NCBI RefSeq assembly: GCF_020515695.1
Contig: NZ_JAIWJA010000002.1
Coordinates: forward strand, 124,001-188,000
Length of the DNA: 64,000 bases
Direction of reading: 5' to 3'
Origin: Pseudomonas sp. MWU16-30317
GTDB lineage: Bacteria > Pseudomonadota > Gammaproteobacteria > Pseudomonadales > Pseudomonadaceae
Shown here one piece after another: positions 51,335 to 62,080 of this stretch (positions within the stretch are counted from its first letter, which is position 1; each line of letters starts with the position of its first letter). Made by a program: the position numbers and the translations under genes. The notes under the pieces are model-generated. The model worked only from the letters and a program-made list of their open reading frames with translations. It did not search any database and was not told where the DNA came from.

Positions 51335-52885
51335 TCAAGCGTCTGCGGCTGGCGGTGCCGGGCGCTTGCGCTCCACCGGCACGAGCAACTCGGCCGGCGG
51401 CGTTTCGCAGCTGATCTTGTGTCCCAGCAGCGCCTCGATGGACGGTAGCTGGTAGGAGTCGTCTTCTCCGGCAAAGCTGATCGACACGCCGCTGGCGCCC
51501 GCCCGACCAGTACGACCGATACGGTGCACGTAGTCATCCGGGACTTCCGGCAGGGTGAAGTTGATCACATGGCTGATGCCGTCGATGTGAATTCCGCGGC
51601 CCGCCACGTCGGTGGCCACCAATACGCTGATGCGGCCTTCGCGGAAATTTTCCAAGGTCTTGATGCGTTTGTGTTGCGGCACATCCCCCGACAGCTGCGC
51701 GGCATTGACGCCGTCGCGTACCAGTTTCTCTTCGATACGGCGCACTTCGTCCTTGCGGTTGGCGAAGACGATCACCCGTTCCCAGTTGTTCTGGGTCACC
51801 AGGTTGTACAGCAGGCGGTACTTGTCGGCCCCGGCCACGGCATAGACATGCTGCTCGACGGTGTCGCTGGCGACGTTCTCGGGCTCGATCTCGACGATGG
51901 CAGGGTCAGTGGTCCATTGCTTGGCCAGGTTCATCACGTCTTCGGTGAAGGTGGCCGAGAACAGCAAGGTCTGGCGTTCGGCCTTGGGCGGTGTCTGGCG
52001 GATGATCTGGCGGACTTGCGGAATGAAACCCATGTCGAGCATGCGATCGGCTTCGTCCAGCACCATGACCTCGACCATATCCAGGTGCACTTCACCACGC
52101 TGGTTGAAATCGAGCAGGCGGCCCGGGGTGGCCACGAGGATGTCGCAGTGGCGCGCTTCGAGCAGCTTGAGCTGCTTGTCGAACTCCATGCCGCCGACGA
52201 ACGTCATGACGTTGAGGCCGGTGTACTTGGTCAGATCGGCCGCGTCCTTGGCGATCTGGACCACCAGTTCACGGGTGGGGGCGATGATCAGTGCTCGCGG
52301 CTCGCCCATGTAGCGTTCCTTGGGCGGGGGCGTCTGCTGCAGCTGAGTGATGATCGAGATCAAAAAGGCGGCGGTCTTGCCGGTGCCGGTCTGGGCGCGG
52401 CCGATGGCATCCTTGCCCTTGAGCGTAAAGCCAAGCACCTGCGCCTGAATCGGCGTGCAGTAAGGGAAGCCGAGGTCATGGATGGCATGCATCAGGTCGG
52501 CTGACAACGGGAAATCGTGAAAGCGGGTCTTGCCCTCTTGCGGCTCGACGGCGAAATCTTCCAGCTTCCAGGTGCTGGCCGCAGGTTTCGGCTGGCGTCG
52601 AGGGCGCTGCGCTTGGCGCGGCGCGTGGTCCGTCAGCAATGGGCTGGCGTGCACCACGTTGCTCTCTATCACGCTGCTCTTGATTACCGACGCGCTGACA
52701 TCCCGGTGCCCGGCGGTCGGCAGCGCCGTCTCGGGCGCGGCGGCGACGTTCAGCTCGGCCGTGGTTTTGGGCACGTTCTCGGCGGGCTGATCAAGGGCAA
52801 CGGGGGAGCGGGTGGAAGCAGTCGTTACGGGGGCGAGCGGCTCAGCCTCGCTTTTACCGAACATTTTCTTGAGTGCTTTGAGCAC
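51335..52885 (-). CDS. rhlB: DEAD-box ATP-dependent RNA helicase RhlB
   Basis: 516 residues. An extended basic, low-complexity N-terminus (about 105 residues) precedes the DEAD core: Q motif [24 protein letters not shown] (motif I), [12 protein letters not shown] (motif II), FSATF (III), [10 protein letters not shown] (V) and [10 protein letters not shown] (VI). RhlB unwinds RNA as part of the degradosome. The N-terminal extension is longer than in E. coli RhlB (421 aa). It converges on moaE. Confidence 0.9.
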   Translation of the reverse strand: MLKALKKMFGKSEAEPLAPVTTASTRSPVALDQPAENVPKTTAELNVAAAPETALPTAGHRDVSASVIKSSVIESNVVHASPLLTDHAPRQAQRPRRQPKPAASTWKLEDFAVEPQEGKTRFHDFPLSADLMHAIHDLGFPYCTPIQAQVLGFTLKGKDAIGRAQTGTGKTAAFLISIITQLQQTPPPKERYMGEPRALIIAPTRELVVQIAKDAADLTKYTGLNVMTFVGGMEFDKQLKLLEARHCDILVATPGRLLDFNQRGEVHLDMVEVMVLDEADRMLDMGFIPQVRQIIRQTPPKAERQTLLFSATFTEDVMNLAKQWTTDPAIVEIEPENVASDTVEQHVYAVAGADKYRLLYNLVTQNNWERVIVFANRKDEVRRIEEKLVRDGVNAAQLSGDVPQHKRIKTLENFREGRISVLVATDVAGRGIHIDGISHVINFTLPEVPDDYVHRIGRTGRAGASGVSISFAGEDDSYQLPSIEALLGHKISCETPPAELLVPVERKRPAPPAADA

Positions 52886-53010
52886 GGTCTTCTCATCGGT
52901 TGGTTAAGGAATGTACGCCGGGCAGTGTAATGCAAGAATCGGGCTCGGCGTAGTGGCTGGCGCATTGCGCTACAGCCACCGGGGCCATTGCTGCGATGCG
53001 GTACGGCGAT

Positions 53011-53685
<675 letters not shown>

Positions 53686-53809
53686 TTATTGGTGCGCACG
53701 GCATTTTTGAGTGCGTTAGAAAAGTGCGTGCGGTATCGATTTGAAATGTTGACGTGTCAATTTGAAAAGAGAATGTCGCAAGGCTACAAGTTTTGCGCTT
53801 GACGCGCAC

Positions 53810-54028
53810 TTAAACGCTTCGGCTCTCAACTATGGTATGCCCTTTGCTACACAACCCCTGAATGAAGGCGCGCTCCTCGTTGGTAACACCCGGCGGTAGA
53901 AGCCGCAGGGGGACGCATAACCCGTCATGCAGATGTTCTACCTTTGTCTGACGGATGGTTGCGAATGGCCGCTCACACAGAGTACCTGCGCTTCGGTCCG
54001 GCAAACGATAGGGAATGGTAAGTTTCAA
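53810..54028 (-). CDS. Hypothetical small protein
   Basis: 72 codons from a TTG at 54028; a TTG at 54088 gives 92 codons. It has a protein-like composition (KLTIPYRLPDRSAG, HLHDGLCVPLRLLPPGVTNEERAFIQGLCSKGHTIVES), with no signal peptide or membrane segment, and lower GC than neighbours. Neither start has a visible ribosome site. I do not recognise the family. The rest of the stretch 53677-54175 shows no other gene. Confidence 0.35.
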   Translation of the reverse strand: MKLTIPYRLPDRSAGTLCERPFATIRQTKVEHLHDGLCVPLRLLPPGVTNEERAFIQGLCSKGHTIVESRSV

Positions 54029-54175
54029 CCCGGCACGTAGTTTACGCGTTTCGGATTTTAATCTTGCTGGTTGCGGCGCTCGACCCAAAAAAAAGCCAGC
54101 ACCGGTCGATTTCGCCTCATAAAGGTGCGGCGCAACTCAAGCTCAGACACAACAAGAGCACATTGGAGGTTTTGA

Positions 54176-55204
54176 ATGAAGATGTTGAAATCCACCCTGG
54201 CCGTACTGACCGCTGCAACCGCCCTCGGCGTTGCCAGCTTCGCTCAGGCAGGGACTACCCTTGATGCAATCCAGAAGAAAGGCTTCATCCAGTGCGGTGT
54301 CAGCGATGGCTTGCCTGGTTTCTCGGTAGCGGATTCGACCGGCAAGATCAACGGCATCGACGCCGACGTCTGCCGCGCAGTGGCCGCCGCTGTATTTGGC
54401 GACGCCACCAAGGTCAAGTTCAGCCAGCTGAACGCCAAGGAGCGCTTCACCGCTCTGCAATCCGGCGAAATCGACGTGCTGTCGCGTAACACCACCTGGA
54501 CCAGCTCCCGTGACGCAGGCATGGGCCTGGTGTTCGCGGGCGTGACCTACTACGACGGCGTCGGCTTCCTGGTGAACAAGAAGCTGGGTGTCAAGAGCGC
54601 CAAAGAGCTGGACGGCGCGACCATCTGCATTCAGGCCGGTACCACTACCGAACTGAACGTGGCTGACTACTTCCGCGGCAACAAACTCAAATATACCCCG
54701 ATCACTTTCGACACCTCCGATGAAAGCGCCAAGTCGCTGGAAAGCGGCCGTTGCGACGTGCTGACTTCCGACAAATCGCAGCTTTACGCACAGCGCAGCA
54801 AGCTGGGCTCGCCGCAGGACTACGTGGTTCTGCCGGAAACCATCTCCAAGGAGCCCCTGGGCCCTGTGGTTCGTCGTGGCGACGAAGACTGGATGGCGAT
54901 CGTCAAGTGGACCCTGTTCGCCATGCTGAACGCTGAAGAAGCGGGCGTCACCTCGAAGAACGTCGAGGAAGAAGCCAAGTCGACCAAGAACCCGGACGTG
55001 GGTCGTCTGCTGGGTGCTGACGGCGAATACGGCAAAGACTTGAAGCTGCGCAAGGACTGGGTCGTGCAGATCGTCAAGCAGGTCGGCAACTACGGTGAAG
55101 TGTTCGAGCGCAACCTCGGCAAGAGCACTCCGCTGGCCATCGACCGCGGTCAGAATGCCTTGTGGAACAACGGCGGTATCCAGTACGCACCTCCAGTGCG
55201 CTGA
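54176..55204 (+). CDS. aapJ: General L-amino-acid ABC transporter, periplasmic binding protein
   Basis: 342 residues. The signal peptide ends SFAQAGTTLDAI. The bacterial extracellular solute-binding (family 3) domain has IQCGVSDGLPGFSVADSTGKINGIDADVCRAVAAAVFGD, NTTWTSSRDAG and YGEVFERNLGK. It binds a range of L-amino acids and delivers them to AapQM. GGAGG lies 7 nt before the ATG. It is the first gene of aapJQMP. Confidence 0.94.
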   Translation: MKMLKSTLAVLTAATALGVASFAQAGTTLDAIQKKGFIQCGVSDGLPGFSVADSTGKINGIDADVCRAVAAAVFGDATKVKFSQLNAKERFTALQSGEIDVLSRNTTWTSSRDAGMGLVFAGVTYYDGVGFLVNKKLGVKSAKELDGATICIQAGTTTELNVADYFRGNKLKYTPITFDTSDESAKSLESGRCDVLTSDKSQLYAQRSKLGSPQDYVVLPETISKEPLGPVVRRGDEDWMAIVKWTLFAMLNAEEAGVTSKNVEEEAKSTKNPDVGRLLGADGEYGKDLKLRKDWVVQIVKQVGNYGEVFERNLGKSTPLAIDRGQNALWNNGGIQYAPPVR

Positions 55205-55213
55205 TCGGCTGAA

Positions 55214-55241
55214 CGCCCGGTAGCTTGAAGGCTACCGGGCG
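55214..55241 (+). terminator. Stable hairpin between aapJ and aapQ
   Basis: A perfect 11-bp stem (cgcccggtagc / gctaccgggcg) with a 6-nt loop and no strong T-tract. It probably serves as an mRNA stabiliser or partial terminator that keeps the binding protein more abundant than the permeases. Confidence 0.6.
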
Positions 55242-55271
55242 TTGCTCGTTTCATTTCTCCTGGGGCATTCA

Positions 55272-56450
55272 ATGCAAAATCAAATCGGCGCACCCAAAGG
55301 GTTTTCCCTGACCGATCCACGTGTGCGTGCGTGGCTATTCCAGATCATCACGGTGCTCGCGGTGATCTCGCTGGGCTGGTTTCTGTTCGACAACACACAA
55401 ACCAACCTGCAACACCGAGGCATCACCTCGGGCTTTGGCTTCCTGCAGAACAGTGCCGGTTTCGGTATTGCTCAACATCTTATTGACTACAAAGAATCGG
55501 ACAGTTACGCACGGGTCTTCCTGATCGGGCTGTTGAACACTTTGCTGGTCACCTTCATCGGCATCATCCTGGCGACCTTGCTGGGTTTCGTGCTCGGTGT
55601 GGCGCGGTTGTCCAAGAACTGGATGATCAACAAGCTGGCGACGGTCTACATCGAAATCTTCCGTAATATCCCGCCGCTGTTGCAGATCCTGTTCTGGTAT
55701 TTCGCGGTGTTCCTGACCCTGCCGGGGCCGCGTGCAGCGCATAGCATCCTGGGGTACTTCTTCGTCAGCAGCCGCGGCCTGAACATGCCGGCGGCGATTC
55801 CTGCTGCGGGTGTATGGCCCTTCGTGATCGCCGTGGTCATCGCCATCGTCGCGATCGTGGTGATGTCGAAATGGGCCACCAAGCGCTTCGAAGAAACCGG
55901 CGTGCCGTTTCACAAGTTCTGGACCGGTCTGGCCTTGATCATCGTGATCCCCGCGCTGAGCACGCTGATCTTTGGCGTGCCGTTGCACTGGGAGCTCGCC
56001 CAGCTGCAAGGTTTCAACTTCGTGGGTGGCTGGGTGATGATCCCCGAGCTGCTGGCGTTGACCTTGGCGCTGACGGTATATACCGCGGCCTTCATCGCCG
56101 AAATTGTGCGTTCGGGTATCAAGTCGGTCAGCCATGGCCAGACCGAAGCCGCGCACTCTTTGGGGCTGCGCAATGGTCCGACGCTGCGCAAGGTCATCAT
56201 TCCGCAGGCGCTGCGGGTGATCATCCCGCCGCTGACCAGCCAGTACCTCAACCTGGCGAAGAACTCGTCGCTGGCCGCCGGTATCGGTTACCCGGAAATG
56301 GTCTCGCTGTTCGCCGGTACGGTGCTCAACCAGACCGGTCAGGCGATCGAAGTGATTGCCATCACCATGAGCGTCTACCTGGCCATCAGTATCAGCATTT
56401 CCTTGCTGATGAACTGGTACAACAAGCGCATTGCGCTGATCGAACGGTGA
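55272..56450 (+). CDS. aapQ: Amino-acid ABC transporter permease AapQ
   Basis: 392 residues with about 8 membrane helices and the permease EAA loop SHGQTEAAHSLGLRNGPTLRKVIIPQALRVIIPP. N-terminus MQNQIGAPKGFSL; the earlier in-frame ATG is ten codons upstream. It is one of two permease subunits for AapJ substrates. aapM begins 10 nt after the stop. Confidence 0.93.
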   Translation: MQNQIGAPKGFSLTDPRVRAWLFQIITVLAVISLGWFLFDNTQTNLQHRGITSGFGFLQNSAGFGIAQHLIDYKESDSYARVFLIGLLNTLLVTFIGIILATLLGFVLGVARLSKNWMINKLATVYIEIFRNIPPLLQILFWYFAVFLTLPGPRAAHSILGYFFVSSRGLNMPAAIPAAGVWPFVIAVVIAIVAIVVMSKWATKRFEETGVPFHKFWTGLALIIVIPALSTLIFGVPLHWELAQLQGFNFVGGWVMIPELLALTLALTVYTAAFIAEIVRSGIKSVSHGQTEAAHSLGLRNGPTLRKVIIPQALRVIIPPLTSQYLNLAKNSSLAAGIGYPEMVSLFAGTVLNQTGQAIEVIAITMSVYLAISISISLLMNWYNKRIALIER

Positions 56451-56460
56451 GGATGCGCCC

Positions 56461-57558
56461 ATGAGCACTCATAATTTCAAACCTGACATGCCGCCACCGG
56501 GCAAGGTCTTCGGGCCGATGGCCTGGATGCGCAACAACCTGTTCGATGGCTGGTTCAATACGCTGCTGACACTGGTCGCGGTGTACCTGATCTACCTGAT
56601 CATCCCGCCACTGCTCGAGTGGGCGATCTTCAAGGCCAGCTGGGTCGGTACGACCCAGGCCGATTGCAACAAGGAAGGCGCGTGCTGGGTGTTCATCATC
56701 CAGCGCTTCGGTCAGTTCATGTACGGCTACTACCCGGCGGAATTCCGCTGGCGCGTCGACCTGACCGTGGTCCTGGCAATCATCGGCGTGGTGCCGCTGT
56801 TCATCGCCAAGGTGCCGAAGAAGGGCTACTACGGGCTGGGCTTCATCATCCTGTACCCGATCATCGCGTACTTTCTGTTGCACGGCGGCGCTTTCGGCCT
56901 CGAGAACGTCGCGACCAGCCAATGGGGCGGCCTGATGCTGACCCTGGTGATCGCCGTGGTCGGTATCGCCGGCGCCTTGCCGCTGGGCATTCTGCTGGCG
57001 CTGGGCCGTCGTTCGAACATGCCGGCGGTGAAGGTGGTCTGCGTGACCTTCATCGAGTTCTGGCGTGGCGTACCGTTGATCACCGTGCTGTTCATGTCTT
57101 CGGTGATGCTGCCGCTGTTCCTGCCTGAAGGCATGAACTTCGACAAACTGCTGCGGGCACTGATCGGTGTGATCCTGTTCCAGTCGGCCTACGTTGCCGA
57201 AGTGGTCCGTGGTGGCATGCAGGCCATTCCCAAGGGGCAGTACGAAGCCGCGGCCGCCATGGCGCTGGGCTACTGGCGCACGATGGGCCTGGTGATCCTG
57301 CCGCAAGCCCTGAAGATGGTGATCCCGGGGTTGGTCAACACCCTGATCGCGCTGTTCAAGGATACGAGCCTGGTGATCATCATCGGCCTGTTCGACCTGC
57401 TCAACAGCGTCAAGCAAGCGTCCGCCGACCCTAAATGGTTGGGCATGGCGACCGAGGGCTATGTATTCGCCGCCCTGGTCTTCTGGATTTTCTGTTTCGG
57501 TATGTCCCGCTACTCCCAGTATCTGGAGCGCAAGCTGGACACTGGCCACAAGCGTTAG
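56461..57558 (+). CDS. aapM: Amino-acid ABC transporter permease AapM
   Basis: 365 residues with about 8 helices and the EAA motif [34 protein letters not shown]. It is partner of AapQ. aapP starts 10 nt after the stop. Confidence 0.93.
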   Translation: MSTHNFKPDMPPPGKVFGPMAWMRNNLFDGWFNTLLTLVAVYLIYLIIPPLLEWAIFKASWVGTTQADCNKEGACWVFIIQRFGQFMYGYYPAEFRWRVDLTVVLAIIGVVPLFIAKVPKKGYYGLGFIILYPIIAYFLLHGGAFGLENVATSQWGGLMLTLVIAVVGIAGALPLGILLALGRRSNMPAVKVVCVTFIEFWRGVPLITVLFMSSVMLPLFLPEGMNFDKLLRALIGVILFQSAYVAEVVRGGMQAIPKGQYEAAAAMALGYWRTMGLVILPQALKMVIPGLVNTLIALFKDTSLVIIIGLFDLLNSVKQASADPKWLGMATEGYVFAALVFWIFCFGMSRYSQYLERKLDTGHKR

Positions 57559-57568
57559 GAGTTATCCC

Positions 57569-58333
57569 ATGAGCGAAGCGATCAAACAGCCAGCGGGCGC
57601 CCCGGGCATCATCCAGATGCAAGGCGTCAACAAGTGGTACGGCCAGTTCCACGTACTGAAAGACATCAACCTCAATGTGCAACAGGGTGAGCGGATCGTG
57701 CTGTGTGGGCCTTCGGGCTCGGGCAAGTCGACCACCATCCGTTGCCTCAATCGTCTGGAAGAACACCAGAAGGGCACCATCATCGTCGACGGCGTCGAGC
57801 TCACCAACGATCTCAAGCAGATCGAGTCGGTGCGTCGTGAAGTCGGCATGGTGTTCCAGCACTTCAACCTGTTCCCGCACCTGACCATTCTGCAGAACTG
57901 CACCTTGGCGCCGATGTGGGTGCGCAAGATGCCCAAGCGCCAGGCTGAAGAAATCGCCATGCACTACCTGCAGCGCGTACGGATTCCGGAGCAGGCCCAC
58001 AAGTTTCCGGGGCAGCTGTCCGGCGGCCAGCAGCAGCGTGTGGCGATTGCCCGAGCACTGTGCATGAAGCCCAAGATCATGCTGTTCGACGAGCCGACTT
58101 CGGCACTCGATCCGGAGATGGTCAAAGAGGTACTGGATACCATGATCGGCCTGGCCGAAGACGGCATGACCATGCTCTGCGTGACCCACGAAATGGGCTT
58201 CGCGCGCACCGTGGCCAACCGGGTGATCTTTATGGACAAGGGCGAAATCGTCGAACAGGCAGCGCCTAACGACTTCTTCGATAACCCGCAGAGCGACCGT
58301 ACGCGGATGTTCCTCAGCCAGATCCTGCATTGA
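57569..58333 (+). CDS. aapP: Amino-acid ABC transporter ATP-binding protein AapP
   Basis: 254 residues: Walker [11 protein letters not shown]-loop [10 protein letters not shown], signature [15 protein letters not shown], Walker [15 protein letters not shown] and H-loop VTHEMGF. It powers uptake through AapQM. TAGGAG lies upstream of the ATG. It is the last gene of the operon, with a terminator following. Confidence 0.94.
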   Translation: MSEAIKQPAGAPGIIQMQGVNKWYGQFHVLKDINLNVQQGERIVLCGPSGSGKSTTIRCLNRLEEHQKGTIIVDGVELTNDLKQIESVRREVGMVFQHFNLFPHLTILQNCTLAPMWVRKMPKRQAEEIAMHYLQRVRIPEQAHKFPGQLSGGQQQRVAIARALCMKPKIMLFDEPTSALDPEMVKEVLDTMIGLAEDGMTMLCVTHEMGFARTVANRVIFMDKGEIVEQAAPNDFFDNPQSDRTRMFLSQILH

Positions 58334-58358
58334 TTGGTTGAAGCGCATCGTCATGATA

Positions 58359-58385
58359 AGCCCGGGCTCAGGTCCGGGTTTTTTT
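58359..58385 (+). terminator. Rho-independent terminator of aapJQMP
   Basis: cccgg, an 8-nt loop, ccggg, then seven T. It sits 30 nt after the aapP stop. Confidence 0.85.
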
Positions 58386-58465
58386 CGGCCCGTTAAAACA
58401 GCTCGGGTTGACCGGGCAGGGTGCAACTGCCACAGTTGATTGCTAGCCATTCTTGCGAGCCCCCC

Positions 58466-59812
58466 ATGTCGATCCAACCCCAGCAGGCCGCCTCGGTCCC
58501 CGAGCCTGTGTCGATAACGACCACTGAAGGCCCTTTGCCTGCCACTGCATCTACTATTGCTTCTGAACCTGTCACGACTCCTGGGTCTGCTCCCGTGGAA
58601 GCGAGCTCTGCCTGCGAAACCCTCCCTGCAAACCCGATAATTTCCCGCCGCTGGCTGCTCTTGCTCGGCCTGGTGCTGGTCGCGCTCAACCTGCGTCCGG
58701 CGCTGTCGAGCATGGCGCCGCTGCTGGGCGAAGTGTCTGCCGCCTTGGGGCTGTCTGGCACCCAGGCGGGTTTGCTGACCACTCTACCCGTGCTGTGCCT
58801 GGGCCTGTTCGCGCCGCTGGCACCGTTGCTGGCCCGGCGCCTGGGCAGTGAGCGGGTAGTGCTGCTGATCTTGCTGGTACTGGCGGCGGGCATCGGTTTG
58901 CGCAGCCACTTTGGCGTGGCCGGGCTATTCGCCGGCAGCCTGGTGGCCGGGGCCAGTATTGGGATCATCGGCGTGTTGCTGCCGGGCATCGTCAAACGCG
59001 ACTTCGCCCGGCAGGCCGGGATGATGACCGGCGTCTACACAATGGCCCTGTGCCTGGGGGCGGCGTTGGCGGCAGGCAGCAGCGTACCGATCAGCAAGGT
59101 GCTTGGCGGGCATTGGCAGTTGGGGCTGGGTTTCTGGCTGCTGCCGGCGCTGTTGGCGGCGGTGGTGTGGTGGCCGCAGACGCGTACTCTGCATGCCTCG
59201 CACCAGGTCGCCTATCGGGTGAGCGGGCTGTTAAAGGATCCGCTGGCCTGGCAGGTGACGCTATTCATGGGCCTGCAATCCTCGCTGGCCTATATCGTCT
59301 TTGGCTGGCTGCCGTCGATTCTGGTGGGCCGTGGCCTGTCGGCTGAGGACGCCGGGCTGGTGATGTCCGGGTCGATCATCGTGCAATTGGCCAGTGCGCT
59401 GACGGCGCCGTGGTTCGGCACCCGCGGGCGGGATCAGCGGCTGGCGATCGTGGTGGTGATGGCGCTGTCCATGGCCGGCCTGTTCGGTTGCCTGTATGCG
59501 CCGCTAGGCGGTTTGTGGGGCTGGGCGGTGGTGCTGGGATTGGGGCAAGGCGGGGTGTTCGCTCTGGCGCTGACCTTGATCGTGCTGCGCTCCCGTGATG
59601 CCCATGTGGCGGCCAATCTGTCGAGCATGGCGCAAGGCGTTGGCTACACCATCGCGTCCTTGGGGCCGTTCGCGGTGGGCCTGGTGCATGACGTGACCGG
59701 CGGCTGGAGCTCGGTCGGGTGGGTATTCGCGTTTATCGGTATCGCGGCGACGATCGCTGGCATGGGCGCCGGGCGGGCTTTGCAGGTGAATGTAAGCAGC
59801 GAGCGGGTGTGA
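58466..59812 (+). CDS. CynX/NimT family MFS transporter
   Basis: 448 residues with a long polar N-terminal tail (about 55 residues rich in P, T, S, A) and 12 membrane helices beginning WLLLLGLVLVALNLRPALSSMAPLLGEV, a phrase typical of CynX-like proteins. CynX is a cyanate transporter candidate and NimT a 2-nitroimidazole exporter; substrate cannot be told here. The ATG at 58466 gives an N-terminus of MSIQPQQA; a longer frame begins 15 codons upstream. It is not linked to a cynS gene. Confidence 0.85.
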   Translation: MSIQPQQAASVPEPVSITTTEGPLPATASTIASEPVTTPGSAPVEASSACETLPANPIISRRWLLLLGLVLVALNLRPALSSMAPLLGEVSAALGLSGTQAGLLTTLPVLCLGLFAPLAPLLARRLGSERVVLLILLVLAAGIGLRSHFGVAGLFAGSLVAGASIGIIGVLLPGIVKRDFARQAGMMTGVYTMALCLGAALAAGSSVPISKVLGGHWQLGLGFWLLPALLAAVVWWPQTRTLHASHQVAYRVSGLLKDPLAWQVTLFMGLQSSLAYIVFGWLPSILVGRGLSAEDAGLVMSGSIIVQLASALTAPWFGTRGRDQRLAIVVVMALSMAGLFGCLYAPLGGLWGWAVVLGLGQGGVFALALTLIVLRSRDAHVAANLSSMAQGVGYTIASLGPFAVGLVHDVTGGWSSVGWVFAFIGIAATIAGMGAGRALQVNVSSERV

Positions 59813-59846
59813 TTCTACGGTTGATTGGGTGTTGAAGTTGCTGGCC

Positions 59847-59932
59847 TCTTCGCGAGCAAGCTTTGCTCCTACAGGTGCAGGACTCAGGATCTGCTCGCAC
59901 TGTGCAAGCAAGGTTGCGTGTTCGGCCGCGAA
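59847..59932. repeat. REP pair, right copy degenerate
   Basis: ctcttcgcgagcaagctttgctcctacagg faces a diverged copy ending in cggccgcgaag. It lies between the MFS gene and the NTF2-like gene. Confidence 0.7.
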
Positions 59933-60021
59933 GAGCCCGGTGATATCGACACAAATAATATGGCAATCCCTGCGCCGCACCTGCTAAAACTCCCCGCACA
60001 ACAACTGCTGGACGACCCCTG

Positions 60022-60498
60022 ATGAGCGAAGCCCTGATCCGCGAATTCTATACGGCGTTCAGCCGCCTCGATGCCGAGGCCATGTGCGCCTGCTACAGCA
60101 AGGATGTGCTGTTCAGCGATCCGGCTTTCGGTACCTTGCGCGGCGACGATGCCAGGGACATGTGGCGCCTGTTGGCGTCCCGCGCCCAGCAGTTTTCCTT
60201 GAGCTTCGATCAGGTCCGCGGCGATGAGCGCGCGGGCGCGGCCCATTGGGTGGCGACGTACCTGTTCAGCCAGACCGGCCGCACGGTGGTCAACGATATC
60301 CAGGCGCGCTTCGTGTTTCGCGACGGCAAGATCAGCGAGCATCACGATCAGTTCGACTTCTGGCGCTGGTCGCGTCAGGCGCTGGGAACCCCGGGGCTGT
60401 TGCTGGGTTGGACGCCGATGTTGCACCGCAAGGTCAACCAGCAGGCGCTTAAGGGGCTGCGCAGCTTCCAGGCCGGGCGCGCGGGCACTGCGCTCTGA
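60022..60498 (+). CDS. NTF2-like / SnoaL family protein
   Basis: 158 residues with the SnoaL/NTF2-like cone fold pattern: [69 protein letters not shown]. Function is unknown; members are often small-molecule enzymes or binding proteins. It is followed 13 nt later by the GIY-YIG gene, which may be co-transcribed. Confidence 0.85.
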   Translation: MSEALIREFYTAFSRLDAEAMCACYSKDVLFSDPAFGTLRGDDARDMWRLLASRAQQFSLSFDQVRGDERAGAAHWVATYLFSQTGRTVVNDIQARFVFRDGKISEHHDQFDFWRWSRQALGTPGLLLGWTPMLHRKVNQQALKGLRSFQAGRAGTAL

Positions 60499-60511
60499 TA
60501 TCCTTCGCGGT

Positions 60512-60928
60512 ATGACTGATCCGATCTGCGCGGCGTTGGCTGCGCCCTCTCCCAAACCCTGGGCCGTGTATCTGGTACGCGCGGCCAACGGTGCCCTGTA
60601 TTGCGGCATCAGTGACGACCCGCAACGCCGCTTCGCCAAGCATCAAAGTGGCAAGGGCGCACGGTTCTTCGCCTCCAGCCCGGCGGTGGCGCTGGTGTAC
60701 GTCGAAGTGTGGCCCGACAAGGGCGAGGCGTTGCGCCAGGAGCGGCTGATCAAGCGCCTGCGCAAGAGTGCCAAGGAGGCGCTGGTGGCGGCCTACAGTA
60801 TTGATCCCGATGGCCCCTTCGCGGGCAAGCCCAGCTCCCACAGGGGGACGACCCCAGAGCCGGCTCCACTGTGGGAGCAAATCTTGCCCGCGAAGAGGCC
60901 GGAACAGCCGGTAAATACGCCAGACTGA
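60512..60928 (+). CDS. GIY-YIG nuclease family protein with REP-derived tail
   Basis: 138 residues. Residues about 17-95 carry the GIY-YIG fold of the UPF0213/YhbQ type: [36 protein letters not shown], then [20 protein letters not shown]. The Y..GIS form is usual for this family. The last 38 residues ([10 protein letters not shown].. to the stop) are encoded by a REP pair. The family end falls near residue 100. Nuclease activity is not assured for this subgroup. Confidence 0.85.
   Translation: MTDPICAALAAPSPKPWAVYLVRAANGALYCGISDDPQRRFAKHQSGKGARFFASSPAVALVYVEVWPDKGEALRQERLIKRLRKSAKEALVAAYSIDPDGPFAGKPSSHRGTTPEPAPLWEQILPAKRPEQPVNTPD
60816..60898. repeat. REP pair inside the 3' end of the GIY-YIG gene
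   Basis: cttcgcgggcaagcccagctcccacag faces ctgtgggagcaaatcttgcccgcgaag; both are in the reading frame of the GIY-YIG protein. Confidence 0.85.
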
Positions 60929-61011
60929 GCTCGTATCCAATCCCATGGGTAGGCCGATGCTCCGCACGCGGGTAAGCTGAGGAAACAACTTCCAACAGCG
61001 GACCGCTGCCC

Positions 61012-61947
61012 ATGTCAGAGCTCATCCTCCACCATTACCCCGCTTCGCCTTTCGCCGAAAAGGCCCGCCTGATGCTCGGCTTCAAGGGCTTGTCCTGGCG
61101 TTCGGTGGTGATCCCGCCGATGCTGCCCAAGCCCGATCTGATGCCGTTGACCGGTGGCTATCGCAAGACGCCGGTGCTGCAGGTCGGCGCCGACATCTAC
61201 TGCGACACGGCGCTCATCGCCCGCCGCCTGGAGCAGGAAAAGGCCCAGCCCGCGCTGTTCCCGGTAGGTCAGGAAATGATCACCGCGACTTTCTCGGCCT
61301 GGCTCGATTCGTTCGCGTTCGCCAACTGTGTGGCCCTGATATTCCAGCCGGAGTCGGCGGCACTGCGGTTTGCGCGCTTCTCGCCTGAAGCCCGGCAGGC
61401 GTTTATCGAGGACCGCATGAAGCTGTTTTCCGGCGGCACGGCGGTGCGCGTCGCCGTGGAACAGGCCAAGCAGCAGTGGCCGGTGATCATGGCGCGCTTG
61501 GAGCAGCAGTTACAGCGCGAGGCGGGCGATTACCTGTTCGGCGAGCCGAGCATCGCCGACTTCTCCATGGCGCACCTATGCTGGTTCCTCAAGGGCACCC
61601 CGGTCACCGCACCGCTGGTCGACGCCTATCCGGCCGTGAGCGCCTGGTTCGCGCGAGTTCAGGGCTTCGGCCATGGCGCATCGAGCGAGCTGAGCGCCGA
61701 GCAGGCCCTGGATATCGCGCGGGACGCATCACCAGCGCCGTTGCCTGCCGAGCCGTTCGATGACCCTAACGGCTTGCAGGCTGGCGATCTGGTGACGATC
61801 GCGGCGGTTGATTACGGTGTCGATGGGGTGGAAGGGGAACTGGTGTATGCGGGCGGTGAGGAATTTATCCTCAAGCGCCAGCATGATCGCGTTGGCACTG
61901 TGCATGTGCACTTTCCGCGGCTGGGCTTTCGCGTCGAGAAGCGCTGA
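61012..61947 (+). CDS. Glutathione S-transferase family protein
   Basis: 311 residues. The N-terminal thioredoxin-like domain is residues 1-80 (ASPFAEKARLMLGFKGL, KTPVLQVGADIYCDTALIARRLEQ) and the C-terminal helical domain is about 85-215 (FGEPSIADFSMAHLCWFLKG). An added beta-rich tail (about 245-311: DLVTIAAVDYGVDGVEGELVYAG) is not part of the standard GST. Function is unknown; the tail suggests a specialised subgroup. Confidence 0.82.
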   Translation: MSELILHHYPASPFAEKARLMLGFKGLSWRSVVIPPMLPKPDLMPLTGGYRKTPVLQVGADIYCDTALIARRLEQEKAQPALFPVGQEMITATFSAWLDSFAFANCVALIFQPESAALRFARFSPEARQAFIEDRMKLFSGGTAVRVAVEQAKQQWPVIMARLEQQLQREAGDYLFGEPSIADFSMAHLCWFLKGTPVTAPLVDAYPAVSAWFARVQGFGHGASSELSAEQALDIARDASPAPLPAEPFDDPNGLQAGDLVTIAAVDYGVDGVEGELVYAGGEEFILKRQHDRVGTVHVHFPRLGFRVEKR

Positions 61948-61968
61948 AATGTGCGTCGCTTGAACCGG

Positions 61969-62051
61969 CCTCTTCGCGGGCAAGCCTTGCTCCCACAGGT
62001 GTAGGGCTCAGGAGCGGTTAACACTGTGGGAGCAAAGCTTGCTCGCGAAGA
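61969..62051. repeat. REP pair
   Basis: cctcttcgcgggcaagccttgctcccacagg faces ctgtgggagcaaagcttgctcgcgaag. It lies between the GST-like gene and ndpA. Confidence 0.9.
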
Positions 62052-62080
62052 CGGCAGTCAGACCGCCGCTTATGTCAGTC

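Noticed and set aside
55335..56468. A 377-codon minus-strand open frame
   Set aside because: It is antisense to aapQ, with the same artefact-like composition rich in Q, R, H and D.
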